Assembly: GCA_934541105.1 (NCBI GenBank)
Contig: CAKTDA010000006.1
Span: forward strand, 186,001-250,000
Direction of reading: 5' to 3'
DNA length: 64,000 bases
Source: an uncultured Luteitalea sp.
Lineage (GTDB): Bacteria; Acidobacteriota; Vicinamibacteria; Vicinamibacterales; Vicinamibacteraceae
Shown here: in pieces, positions 43,633 to 52,598 of the stretch
How positions within the stretch are numbered: position 1 is the first letter of the stretch
How the letters are laid out: each line of letters opens with the position of its first letter
Translations under genes and position numbers: made by a program
Notes under the pieces: model-generated
What the model saw: only the letters and a program-made list of their open reading frames with translations
What the model was told of the DNA's origin: nothing
The model's database searches: none

Positions 43633-45186
43633 TTACGTCAGGCTCCAGCCCTGACGGTACTGCCGGCGCAGGAACTGCTCGGCATCGGGCGCGTTCGTGA
43701 TCTTCATGTTCGCGCCGTCGTAGTGGATCTTCTTGCCCGCGTTGAGCGCGACGACGCCGAGCAGCATGACCTCGGTGAGCTTGGCGGCGTAGGAGAACGG
43801 GCACGTCACTTCCTGGCGCCCGCGGATGGCGTCGATCCAGTTCATCTCGTGCGACGTCGTGATGCGCTTGAAGGTCTGCGGCGGCTTGGGCGTGCTGGCG
43901 GCGAACTTCGCAGGCAGCAGGCGCGGGTTCTGCGCATACGTGCCGTGCAGCAGCTTGCCCTTGCTTCCGATGTAGAGCACGCCGCCGCCCTTGTCGAACT
44001 CCTCCTCGCCGAGGTCCTCCGGCTTGGGAGGCAGCAGGCCGCCGTCGTACCACGTGATCTTCACCGGCGGCAGCGCGCCGCGCGCCGGGAACTCGTAGTA
44101 CGTGGTGGTCGCCATCGGGTACGTGGCCTTGTTGTACGGCGTGGACTGCGTCTCCACGGTCGTGGGGTACCCCAGGTCCAGCGCCCAGAACGGATGGTCG
44201 ATCAGGTGCGCGCCCATGTCGCCGATGGCGCCGACGCCCCAGTCGGTCCAGCCGCGCCAGTTGAACGGGTGGTAGACGGGGTGGTAGTCCACCTGCGGCG
44301 CCGGCCCGAGGAACAGGTCCCACGCGAGCTTGTCGGGCACCGCGTGCGGCGCCGATGCCATCGCTCCCGCCAGCTTGTCCATCACGAAGCGGAGGTTCCA
44401 CGGCTGCGAGCTCGCCGGGTTTGCCGTCATCTTCGACGGCTCCGGGCGCGGAATGCCCTGGGGCCAGTATGCGAGCGGACGGTTGGTCCAGATCTGGACC
44501 TCTCGCACCTCACCGAGCGCACCCGACTGGATGTACTCGTTCACGAGCCGCGCATCGTCGGACGAGTGGCCCTGGTTGCCCATCTGGGTCTGGACCTTCG
44601 TCTCGGCCGCCTTCTTCGCCAGGTGGCGGCACTCGTCGACCGACCAGGCAAGCGGTTTCTGCACGTACACGTGCTTGCCGAGGCTCATCGCGGCGCTCGC
44701 GATCACGGCATGCGTGTGATCGGGCGTGGCGACCATCACCGCGTCGATGTCCTTCTGCTTCTCGAGCATCTCGCGGTAGTCCTGGTACCGCGTCGCCTTC
44801 GACGCCTTCTGCGAGAGCTGCTTCAGGCCGTCGATCTGTTGCTGCGCACGCGCCCGCTGCTCGGCGGTCGGCGCCGGGCTCGCCTCGGCGAGCCGCTTCT
44901 CGATGCCGGCAATCTGCTGCGGGATGGCGTCGTACGCGCGGCCGGCAAATCCCCAGTCGACGTCGCACAACGCGACGATGTTCTGGCTCGACAGGGCGGT
45001 CATGTTCGAGCGGCCCATGCCCCCGATGCCGACACCGGCGACGTTGACGAGGTCACTTGGCGGCGTCTGCCCCTTCCCGAGCACGTGGCGCGGGACGATG
45101 GTGAGGCCGGCGGCGGCGAGCGAGGCGCTGCGCACGAACTCGCGGCGTGGCAGGCCCTGCTTGTCGGAGTTGCTGTTGTCGCTCAT
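43633..45186 (-). CDS. Gfo/Idh/MocA oxidoreductase with Tat signal
   Basis: 517-residue NAD(P)-dependent oxidoreductase. Twin-arginine signal LPRREFVRSASLAAAGL leads into the dinucleotide motif VGIGGMGRSN; VMVATPDHTHAVIASAAMSLGKHVYVQKPL is the Gfo/Idh/MocA hallmark. A helical insertion (about 85-135) and an extended C-terminal domain make it longer than cytoplasmic relatives. These exported forms are thought to modify sugars or cyclitols in the periplasm. AGGAG lies 8 nt before the ATG. A LacI-like palindrome lies 76 bp upstream. Confidence 0.92.
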   Translation of the reverse strand: MSDNSNSDKQGLPRREFVRSASLAAAGLTIVPRHVLGKGQTPPSDLVNVAGVGIGGMGRSNMTALSSQNIVALCDVDWGFAGRAYDAIPQQIAGIEKRLAEASPAPTAEQRARAQQQIDGLKQLSQKASKATRYQDYREMLEKQKDIDAVMVATPDHTHAVIASAAMSLGKHVYVQKPLAWSVDECRHLAKKAAETKVQTQMGNQGHSSDDARLVNEYIQSGALGEVREVQIWTNRPLAYWPQGIPRPEPSKMTANPASSQPWNLRFVMDKLAGAMASAPHAVPDKLAWDLFLGPAPQVDYHPVYHPFNWRGWTDWGVGAIGDMGAHLIDHPFWALDLGYPTTVETQSTPYNKATYPMATTTYYEFPARGALPPVKITWYDGGLLPPKPEDLGEEEFDKGGGVLYIGSKGKLLHGTYAQNPRLLPAKFAASTPKPPQTFKRITTSHEMNWIDAIRGRQEVTCPFSYAAKLTEVMLLGVVALNAGKKIHYDGANMKITNAPDAEQFLRRQYRQGWSLT

Positions 45187-45261
45187 GCGAAAGGACTCCT
45201 GGGATGACGGGACGCGCGGCGCGCGCCTTTGGCGATCGATGCGCACAGCTTACCGCTTCAG

Positions 45262-45275
45262 CTGACACGTGTCAG
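45262..45275. promoter_or_regulatory. 14-bp perfect palindrome, LacI-type operator candidate
   Basis: CTGACACGTGTCAG upstream of the Gfo/Idh gene has the even symmetry with a central CG seen in many LacI-family sites. No LacI-type regulator gene is in the window. Confidence 0.5.
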
Positions 45276-45314
45276 GGGGGAACGCTGCCGGCCGCGACGG
45301 ACGCGACCGCGGGG

Positions 45315-46037
45315 CTACGCGAAGGCGTCGCCGAGATCGAGGCGGGGGAAGACGGTGACGAGGCGGGAGTTGCGTTCGACCCGGAAGGTCGGCTGGCGCA
45401 GGTGCCCGTCCTCACCGAACCGGAGCGGCATGCCCTTGTGGCCGTCGAACTCCAGGGCGAGCAGGTCCGCCTCGCCGGCGAGCGTGCGCATCGCCGCCTG
45501 ATGGGCCACCTTCACGGCCATCCAGCCGCGCCATGCGGCTTCGTCCATCGCCATTCCGGCGTGCTGCCTGAACCGCGTATTCAACTGCGCCGCACCACTC
45601 CGTGCCAGCATCGGATGCCAGTCGCGCGCACGGCCGTCCGACGCGGGCCCCGACGCCACGGACCACGCGTCGCACCGCCACTCCTGAAGGGGGCAGGTGT
45701 GAATCCGGGTGATGCCATCCATCGCGTCGGCCATGGTCATGTCGTCGTGCGCGCTGACCACGACTTCGACCATGGCGTCCGGGGCGTGACCCTCGGGGCC
45801 GAGATGATGGAAGGACACGACACTCCGGGTGAGGCGAGCAGTCGCCCCCACCTCGTGCACACCGAACGCCACGCCGCGGCGCAGGCTCTCGGCCCCGGGC
45901 CGCGACAGGTCGCGGACACCGATGTGGACCGGCTGCGCCGGGACACGGGCGGGCGCCCAACCAGACAACAGGAAACCGGGAACGGCCATGCCGACCGTCT
46001 TCAGGTATCCACGTCGGCGTGCATCGGGAAGTCGCAT
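45315..46037 (-). CDS. Tat-exported, shortened periplasmic binding protein-like protein
   Basis: 240 residues. The signal RRRGYLKTVGMAVPGFLLSGWA is of Tat type. HIGVRDLSRPGAESLRRGVAFGVHEVG resembles the start of a type I periplasmic binding protein. LNTRFRQHAGMAMDEAAWRGWMAVKVAHQAAMR and LEFDGHKGMPLRFGEDGHLRQP match the end of those associated with PQQ dehydrogenase systems. The central lobe, about 150 residues in full-length relatives, is missing, so ligand binding is doubtful. A GTG one codon earlier is another start. No transport genes adjoin it. Confidence 0.65.
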   Translation of the reverse strand: MRLPDARRRGYLKTVGMAVPGFLLSGWAPARVPAQPVHIGVRDLSRPGAESLRRGVAFGVHEVGATARLTRSVVSFHHLGPEGHAPDAMVEVVVSAHDDMTMADAMDGITRIHTCPLQEWRCDAWSVASGPASDGRARDWHPMLARSGAAQLNTRFRQHAGMAMDEAAWRGWMAVKVAHQAAMRTLAGEADLLALEFDGHKGMPLRFGEDGHLRQPTFRVERNSRLVTVFPRLDLGDAFA

Positions 46038-46105
46038 CACTCTCGAACCGGCATTCCGCCTGCAGCTTCCCTGCCATCACCCCATCCGCAAGGAAGCACA
46101 GGCAC

Positions 46106-46121
46106 TCGATCGACAGATCGA
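46106..46121. promoter_or_regulatory. Inverted repeat upstream of the binding-protein-like gene
   Basis: TCGATC-GACA-GATCGA lies about 69 bp before the start codon in a 209-bp gap. It may be an operator or a chance dyad; nothing else is recognised in this gap. Confidence 0.3.
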
Positions 46122-46249
46122 ACCTGATCCGCCCCCCTGTGCACTTCCGGCGTCCGGACTCGATACACCCGGGGTGGCAGAAGTGCGCGATGGACGTCCG
46201 GACCCTGCCTGCCTGCGTGTTCAACCCTGCAACGCTGCGTAGCGCCCGG

Positions 46250-47128
46250 TTACAACAGTCGAGGTTCGACGCCGGTCTCCATCAGTTGCTTGAACCGGTG
46301 CAGGTCTTCGTGCACCTGCTGGCCGGGCTCCTCGCCGAACAGCCACGCGATGCCTCGGCCGAGCCGTCCTGCCGGCGGGCGGTACTGCAGGTGGACCCGC
46401 ACTTCGGTCCCATGGTCACCGGGAGCGCGCGTGAACCGCACGGACCCGTGGTTCTCCACGTCGGCGTTGTCGAGCGACCGCCAGGCAATCCATTCGTTGT
46501 CGCGATCGACGAGCGTCTCTGCGTCCCACGAGACGGTGGTCCCAGCCGGGCCCGTCGCCGTCCAGCGGGTCCGCTTCTCGCCCAGTGTCTCGACCGACGT
46601 CAGGTGTCGCATGAACCGCGGCAGGTTCGCGTAGCCCTTCCAGAAGCCGTACACCTCTTCGATGGGGCGCCTCACCGTGATCGAGCGCTCGACGCCGACC
46701 CCGCCCCGGGGCACTTCGCCTGCCGCGGCCCGACGGCTCTCGCGGTCGTCGTGCAGCCCACGGGCGCAGACGACGTCGAGCATGCCGACCCCGGTGACGG
46801 CGGCGGCCGCGAGCGCCACGCGCTGTCGGTTCGAGCCCTCCTCGTTGGCTGCCGAGGCGAGGAACGCGAGGTCGATCGCGTCGCCGCCCACGCGTGACCA
46901 TGCCCAGCCGGGATGATCGGGCTGCGTCAGCAACCCGAGGCCGCTCGCGATCTCGCGTGCGCCGAAGGCCCGGAGCACCGACACGAGGCGCGGATCCTCC
47001 GGGAGGCCGATGAGTCGCGCCAGCGCGCGCGGCGCCGCGAGCTCCGCCGTCCCCACGGCAAGGCTGAACAACCCGAGACCCGTGGACAACCGTTCGTGCG
47101 GCAGCCGGCCGCGCTCGTGCGTCTGCAT
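46250..47128 (-). CDS. Membrane protein with C-terminal SRPBCC (polyketide cyclase-like) domain
   Basis: 292 residues. The first 115 hold three or four hydrophobic helices (STGLGLFSLAVGTAELAAP, REIASGLGLLTQ, VALAAAAVTGVGMLDVVCA); the remainder is a START-like cavity domain (VERSITVRRPIEEVYGFWKGYANLPRFMRHLTSVE, WDAETLVDRDNEWIAWRSL, VRVHLQYRPPAGRLG). Such fusions are frequent and generally lack an assigned ligand. GGAGGAG precedes the ATG. Confidence 0.83.
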   Translation of the reverse strand: MQTHERGRLPHERLSTGLGLFSLAVGTAELAAPRALARLIGLPEDPRLVSVLRAFGAREIASGLGLLTQPDHPGWAWSRVGGDAIDLAFLASAANEEGSNRQRVALAAAAVTGVGMLDVVCARGLHDDRESRRAAAGEVPRGGVGVERSITVRRPIEEVYGFWKGYANLPRFMRHLTSVETLGEKRTRWTATGPAGTTVSWDAETLVDRDNEWIAWRSLDNADVENHGSVRFTRAPGDHGTEVRVHLQYRPPAGRLGRGIAWLFGEEPGQQVHEDLHRFKQLMETGVEPRLL

Positions 47129-47213
47129 GTGCCTCCTCCGCCGAACGGTGCCGCGCGTGCCGGCAACCGTACGACCTGCGGCGGAGACTGCAAGGCGAGG
47201 GCCGCGCAACGGT

Positions 47214-47741
47214 TCAGGACGACGGCGGGGCCGAGGGAGCGGCCGACGGTACGTGCTGGCCGCCGATGACGCCCATGTCCACGAGGACCTGGTGCACGAG
47301 GTGGCGGCCGAGCCCCGTCTCCCGCGCGAGGCCACGCACGCTCGGCATGGTGCCGGGCGGCAGCGTCGCGAGCTTCTCGGTGATCTGCATGCGCGCCTGG
47401 TCGCGCGCCCGACGGGGGCGTCCGGGCCGCGGCGCGTCGGTCGTCAGGGCGTCGAGGCCACCGTGACGGAACCGTTCGCGCCACAACCGGATGGTGGGCT
47501 CGCTGATGTTCAGGACCTGCGACGAGCGGTGTACCGAGGCGCCCGACGAGAGTTGCAGGATGATGCGGCTCCGCCTGACGACGCGTGCGGCAACGCCCGG
47601 CGTCGACACCCAGCGGATCAACTGATCCCGCTGGAACTCACTGAGGACGATCGGCAATCTCCGAGGGATGGTCACGAGGACCTCCAGGCCGATGGCGCGG
47701 AGGCTGTCCGCGCGCCAGACTTTCTCGCAGTGCGCGCACAT
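47214..47741 (-). CDS. Orphan IS630-type helix-turn-helix protein
   Basis: 175 residues. After a CAHC-containing leader, the sequence LSEFQRDQLIRWVSTPGVAARVVRRSRIILQLSSG, SSQVLNISEPTIRLWRERFRHGGLDAL and RPGRPRRARDQARMQITEKLA is the paired helix-turn-helix part of IS630-family transposases, with a winged-helix end (RGLARETGLGRHLVHQVLVDMG). The DDE catalytic domain is absent and no terminal inverted repeats were found. It may be a decayed transposase or a DNA-binding protein kept for regulation. Confidence 0.65.
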   Translation of the reverse strand: MCAHCEKVWRADSLRAIGLEVLVTIPRRLPIVLSEFQRDQLIRWVSTPGVAARVVRRSRIILQLSSGASVHRSSQVLNISEPTIRLWRERFRHGGLDALTTDAPRPGRPRRARDQARMQITEKLATLPPGTMPSVRGLARETGLGRHLVHQVLVDMGVIGGQHVPSAAPSAPPSS

Positions 47742-47830
47742 CGCCGTGCGCGCGGCTGCCCACGTGGGTTGTACGTGCAGTCATAACGCAGAATGCCGAA
47801 CTGCCGCACACAGTGGCAAATCGCCACGCG

Positions 47831-48823
47831 TCAGCGAGTGATGTCGCCAGTCAACTGGAGGTGTCGCACCTTGTCGCCGCAACCGACGCCGCCCGTCACC
47901 TTGCCGTCCTCGAGCCGCACGCTGATGTTGCCGCAGCCGAACTCCGCCTGCTTCGCCTGGAAGGCCTCGACGTTTGCCGCCATCGACTCCATCTCCTTCG
48001 TCATGCGATCGCCGATCTCCTCGAGCTTCTTCTGGAAGGCCGCCTGTTCACGCGGCGACATGCGCATGAACGCCTGCGGGTCGGACATCTTCGCCGCGAG
48101 CGCCTGGTACTCGGCGGCCGCGGAGTTCGGCGCGAGCCCCGGCTGCATGTCGAACGTCAGCTCGGTCCGCGGGGCCGAGTCGGCCGACACGGTCAGCGCC
48201 CCCGTCATCGTCTCGAACGGCGCCGTCGCGCCGGCCTCGAAGTACTCCGCCTTGTAGGCAATCGAGGCGCCCGAATCTGTCACCGTCCATGCCCTGGCGG
48301 CCGGAGACAGGGTGATGGTCCACCCGTTGCTCGCCGTCAGCGACATCGTCGGCATCGCGCCGACGACGACCGCGCCGCAGCGATCCCACGCGCCGCTCAC
48401 CGGTGCGTAGGCAAAGAGCCGGGCCACGGCGGGGAGGGCGTCGGACGCGACGCGCGCCGTCGCCGCATACTTGCCAGCGGCGGCCGCGCCGGGCTCCAGC
48501 GTGACCTTGTCGTGGTCGATGAGGAACGTCGTCTGCGGCGTGAACCGGCCGCCCATCGTGAACGCCGCCGATGCGCCGGGAGCAATCACGACCGGCTTGC
48601 ACAGGGTGATCTCCGGCGTCGGGTACTTGTCGTACAGCGTCTTGCGTCCCCGAGCCGGGTCGAGTCCCTGAGCCACCTGGGCGGCGCGCCACTCGCTGCG
48701 GAGCCGCTGCAGCTGTTCCTCGTACCGTGTCGTCAGGCCCGCGGCCTTGACGAGCGCTCCGCCTGCCGCCACGACGACGAGTGCCACCGTCGCGGCACGC
48801 CATGTCACTGTTCCTGCACGCAT
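47831..48823 (-). CDS. Secreted protein of unknown function
   Basis: 330 residues. Signal segment about 9-24 (ATVALVVVAAGGALVKA). The middle has beta character (ITLCKPVVIAPGASAAFTMGGRF, TEITFDMQP-like); a Met/Lys/Glu-rich helix (about 255-300, MRMSPREQAAFQKKLEEIGDRMTKEMESM) precedes a Gly-rich end with two cysteines (FGCGNISVRLEDGKVTGGVGCGDKV). No family recognised. It overlaps the end of the O-antigen ligase gene by 19 bp and has GGGAGG before the ATG. Confidence 0.7.
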   Translation of the reverse strand: MRAGTVTWRAATVALVVVAAGGALVKAAGLTTRYEEQLQRLRSEWRAAQVAQGLDPARGRKTLYDKYPTPEITLCKPVVIAPGASAAFTMGGRFTPQTTFLIDHDKVTLEPGAAAAGKYAATARVASDALPAVARLFAYAPVSGAWDRCGAVVVGAMPTMSLTASNGWTITLSPAARAWTVTDSGASIAYKAEYFEAGATAPFETMTGALTVSADSAPRTELTFDMQPGLAPNSAAAEYQALAAKMSDPQAFMRMSPREQAAFQKKLEEIGDRMTKEMESMAANVEAFQAKQAEFGCGNISVRLEDGKVTGGVGCGDKVRHLQLTGDITR

Positions 48824-50067
48824 CTGTCCCCTCCCGAGTCCCGGTCTTGTCGAGACTTGTAAGGAGTGGGCGCGGCCGGGGCAAACGTGACGCCGGACGC
48901 CGGATTGGCCGTGGCCTGGAGCGCCACCGCCAGCGCGACCCACCACCATGTGAGTTCCGTGGGGCGGGCGAGCGGGAAGTCCACGACGGCACACGCCGCA
49001 CCGGCAATGACCGCGGCGCACGAACCGGCCACGAGCGGCGAGGCGGGCCGCCGGCAGCGCACGGCCCGGACCAGGACGAACCCGAGGGGCAGCACGAGCG
49101 CGAGCAGGCCGGGCATGCCGCGTTCGATCAGCGCCTCGAGGTAGTCGTTGTGTACGTGGTCGGTGGGCCCGGCAAAGCGCGGATCACGCACGCCCGTGCG
49201 CGCGGCATCGCGCTGCCACGCAGGAAAGTGCAGCGTCACTGCACCCGGCCCGAGGCCCGTGAAGGGGGATTCGGCGGCATGGAGCAGGGCGACCCGCCAG
49301 AGGTGCAGCCGGCCCGCGGCCGTGGTGTCGAGCGGGCGCGCGGGCGAACTGATCACTGCGATCCCCGCAAAGACGATCAGGGCGCCGACGGCGAGCCGCA
49401 CACGGCGCGACCACCGCAGGAAGGCGTAGATCGCGGCGGCGGCGCAGAGGCCGAGGACGGCACCGCGCGACCCGGTGGCCACGAGGGCGAGCGCCTGGAG
49501 GCCGAGCGACACCTCGATCACGCGACGCCCCACGGCACGCCGTGTCTCGCGATGGACGGCCGCGGCCAGCGGCAGGCTCATCGCCATCAGGGCCCCGACG
49601 AAATTCGGGTTGCCGAGCGTGCCGTAGACGCGCATGCGCACGCTCGCGCCGTCCACGGGCGCGTGCCAGCCAGCCCAGACGAACGGGTCGTGCCCCGCCC
49701 ACTGGAGGACGGCGACACCGGCGCACGCGGTGGCACCGACGACCATCGCGCGCACGAGCGCCAGCGGCGCGACCGATGCTCGCAGCGCGCCCAGTGCGAG
49801 CAGTGGTGCCGCGACGCCGAGCACCAGGGGCCCGAGAGCCGGAAGGTCCGACGCGAGTGCCGCGATCACGAACGTCGCAATCCACCCGAGGGCGCTCCAT
49901 CGCAGGGCGGGGGCCAGGGAGGACCATCCCGGAGAGCCGAACCAGGCCAGCACGGCCGCGATCAGCACCACCAGCAGGAGCTTGGGCGACGAGAACGGCC
50001 GGACCAGTCCGGGCCAGACCACGATGGGCAGCACCGCGAGGCACGCTGGGCCGAGGCGGGCACGCAT
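48805..50067 (-). CDS. O-antigen ligase family membrane protein
   Basis: 420-residue membrane protein with about eleven helices. The Wzy_C region shows the typical large periplasmic loop: GRLHLWRVALLHAAESPFTGLGPGAVTLHFP, DHVHNDYLEALIERGMPGLLALV, where the conserved HND-x-L-E lies. Members transfer undecaprenyl-linked glycans to lipid A or proteins, or polymerise them. Other surface polysaccharide genes are absent nearby. Confidence 0.87.
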   Translation of the reverse strand: MRARLGPACLAVLPIVVWPGLVRPFSSPKLLLVVLIAAVLAWFGSPGWSSLAPALRWSALGWIATFVIAALASDLPALGPLVLGVAAPLLALGALRASVAPLALVRAMVVGATACAGVAVLQWAGHDPFVWAGWHAPVDGASVRMRVYGTLGNPNFVGALMAMSLPLAAAVHRETRRAVGRRVIEVSLGLQALALVATGSRGAVLGLCAAAAIYAFLRWSRRVRLAVGALIVFAGIAVISSPARPLDTTAAGRLHLWRVALLHAAESPFTGLGPGAVTLHFPAWQRDAARTGVRDPRFAGPTDHVHNDYLEALIERGMPGLLALVLPLGFVLVRAVRCRRPASPLVAGSCAAVIAGAACAVVDFPLARPTELTWWWVALAVALQATANPASGVTFAPAAPTPYKSRQDRDSGGDRCVQEQ

Positions 50068-50101
50068 GCCTGCATTCTGTCCCGGCTCGCGCGCTCGCTG
50101 C

Positions 50102-50118
50102 TCTCATGTCGATCTCAC
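50102..50118 (+). promoter_or_regulatory. Direct repeat upstream of the efflux operon
   Basis: TCTCAT and TCTCAC are spaced 11 bp start to start, the spacing of OmpR-type half-sites, 23 bp before the GTG of the TolC-like gene. The OmpR-type regulator at 55681 is a candidate binder. Weak evidence. Confidence 0.3.
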
Positions 50119-50140
50119 CTGCCTTTGGCAGAGTGGCCTG

Positions 50141-51403
50141 GTGACGACCTCCGGATCCCGGTCCGTGCTCCTGTGCGTGTGCCTGTGCCTGTGCCTGCCT
50201 GCCGGCGGCGCGGCGCAGGGCGTGGCCGCGCCGCCCGCTGCCGCCACGGAGTCGGCCGAGCCGTTGACGCTCGCGGCCGCCCTGGCTCTCGCGCGCTCCA
50301 GGGCGCCCGCCGTGAAGGCCGCTGGCGAGCGGGCCACCGCGCAGGGCCGCGCCGCCGAGGCCACGCGCGCCTGGCGTCAACCGACCCTCGACGTCTCGAT
50401 CGAGAACCTGGGGCCTCGCGACCTCCAGCACGACGCCTTCGTCTGGCTCACCCAGCCACTCGACATCGGCGCCCGCCGGTCCACGCGCATCGCCGCCGCG
50501 CGCGCGACGCACGAGTCGCTGGCCCGCGCGGTGGACGTCCACCGGCAGGACCTCGACGCCGTCGTCATCGAGACCTACATCGCGATGGTGCGCAACCGTG
50601 AGGCGATGGGGCTGCTCGCCGCGCACGAGCGCGCCGTCGAGGATGTCGTCGCACTGACTCGCCGGCGGGTTGCCGAGGGCGTGGCGCCCGAGGGCGACCT
50701 CCGCAAGCTCGAGGCGGAGCGCGCGCGCATCGCGCTCGCCGGTGCACGGGCCGAGATCGCATTGCGTCAGGATGCCCTTACGCTCGGCATGCTGACCGGC
50801 GAGCCCGCGCTGCCGCTCGTGGACCGCGTCACGCCGCCGCCGCCGCTGCCGATCGGCATGCCCGACGTGGAGGCCGCCGTCGAGCGAAGGCCCGACGTGC
50901 GTGCGGCCGTCGCCCACCTCGCCGAACGCCGCTCGGCGGCCGCGCTCGAGCGTGCCCTCGGCGGCACCGCCGTGGCGCTGACCGGCGGGTACAAGCGCAC
51001 CGAGGGCTTCCACACGGGCACCGCCGGCATCGCGATCGACCTGCCGATTGGCGTCCGCAACAAGCCGGCGCTGCTGCGTGCCGAGGGCGACGTCACCGCG
51101 GCCACCCTCGAACTGGAGCAGGCCCGCGCCGCCGCGCGCGCCGACATCGAGCGCGCGCTCGTGGCCGGGCGCCTGCTCTCGGAACAGGCGGCACGCGTGG
51201 AGCACGACCTCGTGCAGCCGGCAGCCGTCGCCCAGCGCGCCGCACGAGCCGCCTTCCGCGAAGGCACCGGCGACGCGCTCGCGCTCGTGGACGCCGACCG
51301 CGTGTATCTCGACACCCGCCGCGAGGCACTCGACCTGCAGCTCGATGCCAGCGCCGCCAGCCTCCGCGCCCGACTGGCACTCGGGGAGGACCCCCTTCCA
51401 TGA
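50141..51403 (+). CDS. TolC-family outer-membrane efflux protein (CusC-like)
   Basis: 420 residues with a Cys-rich signal peptide (LLCVCLCLCLPAGGAAQ). Two repeats of the outer-membrane efflux protein domain follow: PLTLAAALALARSRAPAVKAAGE with long helices and AFVWLTQPLDIGARR as the first strand region, then a second with FHTGTAGIAIDLPIGVRNKPALLRAEGDV. It forms the trimeric exit duct of the pump. GTG start. The gene opens the five-gene efflux and regulation operon, and its stop overlaps the adaptor ATG. Confidence 0.9.
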   Translation: MTTSGSRSVLLCVCLCLCLPAGGAAQGVAAPPAAATESAEPLTLAAALALARSRAPAVKAAGERATAQGRAAEATRAWRQPTLDVSIENLGPRDLQHDAFVWLTQPLDIGARRSTRIAAARATHESLARAVDVHRQDLDAVVIETYIAMVRNREAMGLLAAHERAVEDVVALTRRRVAEGVAPEGDLRKLEAERARIALAGARAEIALRQDALTLGMLTGEPALPLVDRVTPPPPLPIGMPDVEAAVERRPDVRAAVAHLAERRSAAALERALGGTAVALTGGYKRTEGFHTGTAGIAIDLPIGVRNKPALLRAEGDVTAATLELEQARAAARADIERALVAGRLLSEQAARVEHDLVQPAAVAQRAARAAFREGTGDALALVDADRVYLDTRREALDLQLDASAASLRARLALGEDPLP

Positions 51404-52596
51404 CCGTCCCGTTCCCGCCGCGCACTTCCGCGGCGCTACTCACCATCCTGCTCGCCGCCGGGTCGGCGTGCACCAGCTCGCCCCCCGAGGATCCGACGCC
51501 CGCGCACGACACCGACGCGGTGACGCTGACGAGCAACGCCGAGCAGCTCGCCGGCATCACGGTGGTCACCGTGCGGGCCGAGTCGGTCGCGCCGCAACTC
51601 GAGGCCGTCGGCACCGTGGCCCTCGACGACACGCGGACCGCACGAGTCGGCGCGCTCGTCGACGGCGTCGTCTCGGCCACGCACGCGCACGTCGGTGCAC
51701 GGGTCCGGCGCGGCGCCCTCCTCGCCGGACTCCACAGCCACCAGGTCCACGACGGATGGGCGGAGTATCGCAAGGCCCTCGCCGATCGGCGCCGCGTGGA
51801 ACAGGAGCTCACGTTTGCCACCGATGCCGTCGGCCGCACCGAGCGACTGCTCGCCGACAGCGCCGCCGCACCCCTCGAGGTCGAGCGCGCACGCGCGGCA
51901 CGCGCGGCTGCCGCCGAGCAGTTGACGATGGCGCAGGCCGAGGTCAGGCGGACCGAGGAGTCGCTGGCGCACCTGGGACTCAACATCAAGGAGACGCCCG
52001 GGCAGCCGGTGTCCGAGATCATCCCGGTGCGGACGCCACAGGCGGGCGTCGTGCTCGAACAGCTCGTGACGGCAGGCACGGCCGTGACGCCCGGCACGCC
52101 GATGTTCGTGATCGCCGACACGTCGGTGCTCTGGGTGCTCGCCGAGATCGACGAGGCGGCGCTCGGCCAGGTGCGGGTCGGCCTGCCCGTCCGCGTCGCC
52201 GTGTCGGCGTACCCGGACGAGGCGTTCGCGGCGCGGGTGACGATGATTGGCGACACCATCAATCCGTCCACCCGGCGCGTCGTCGTGCGGTGCGAGGCCG
52301 CCAACGGTGACGGACGGCTGAAGCCGGGCATGTTCGCGCGGGTGCAGTTCGAGGGTGTGTCGGTGGAACCCCGCGTGCACGTGCCGATCGACGCCGTGCA
52401 GGACATGGGCGGGCGCCGCGTGGTGTTCGTGCCCGGCGAGGGAGGCCGGTACGTAGCGCGCGACGTCGAGACGGGCTCCGAGCACGACGGCCGCGTGGAG
52501 ATCCGCCGCGGACTCGCGGACGGCGATCGCGTCGTCACGCGTGGCGCCTTCCTGCTGAAGTCACAGGTGATGGGCGCGCCCGGGGACGAGCACTAG
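51400..52596 (+). CDS. RND efflux periplasmic adaptor lipoprotein (CusB-like)
   Basis: 398 residues. A lipobox (AGSAC, Cys near 24) anchors it to the inner membrane. The lipoyl half-motifs (VGALVDGVVSATHAHVGARVRRGALLAGL and PVRTPQAGVVLEQLVTAGTAVTPGTPMFVIAD) flank an alpha hairpin, followed by beta-barrel and membrane-proximal domains (VHVPIDAVQDMGGRRVVFV). No Met-rich N-terminal metal site is seen. It links the TolC-like channel to the RND pump. Confidence 0.92.
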   Translation: MTVPFPPRTSAALLTILLAAGSACTSSPPEDPTPAHDTDAVTLTSNAEQLAGITVVTVRAESVAPQLEAVGTVALDDTRTARVGALVDGVVSATHAHVGARVRRGALLAGLHSHQVHDGWAEYRKALADRRRVEQELTFATDAVGRTERLLADSAAAPLEVERARAARAAAAEQLTMAQAEVRRTEESLAHLGLNIKETPGQPVSEIIPVRTPQAGVVLEQLVTAGTAVTPGTPMFVIADTSVLWVLAEIDEAALGQVRVGLPVRVAVSAYPDEAFAARVTMIGDTINPSTRRVVVRCEAANGDGRLKPGMFARVQFEGVSVEPRVHVPIDAVQDMGGRRVVFVPGEGGRYVARDVETGSEHDGRVEIRRGLADGDRVVTRGAFLLKSQVMGAPGDEH

Positions 52597-52598
52597 CC

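Noticed and set aside
47742..47830. GTGGC-N5-GCCAC inverted repeat (47813-47827) considered as an IS terminal repeat or operator
   Set aside because: Arms of only 5 bp, no matching copy at the other side of the orphan helix-turn-helix gene, and no target duplication seen.
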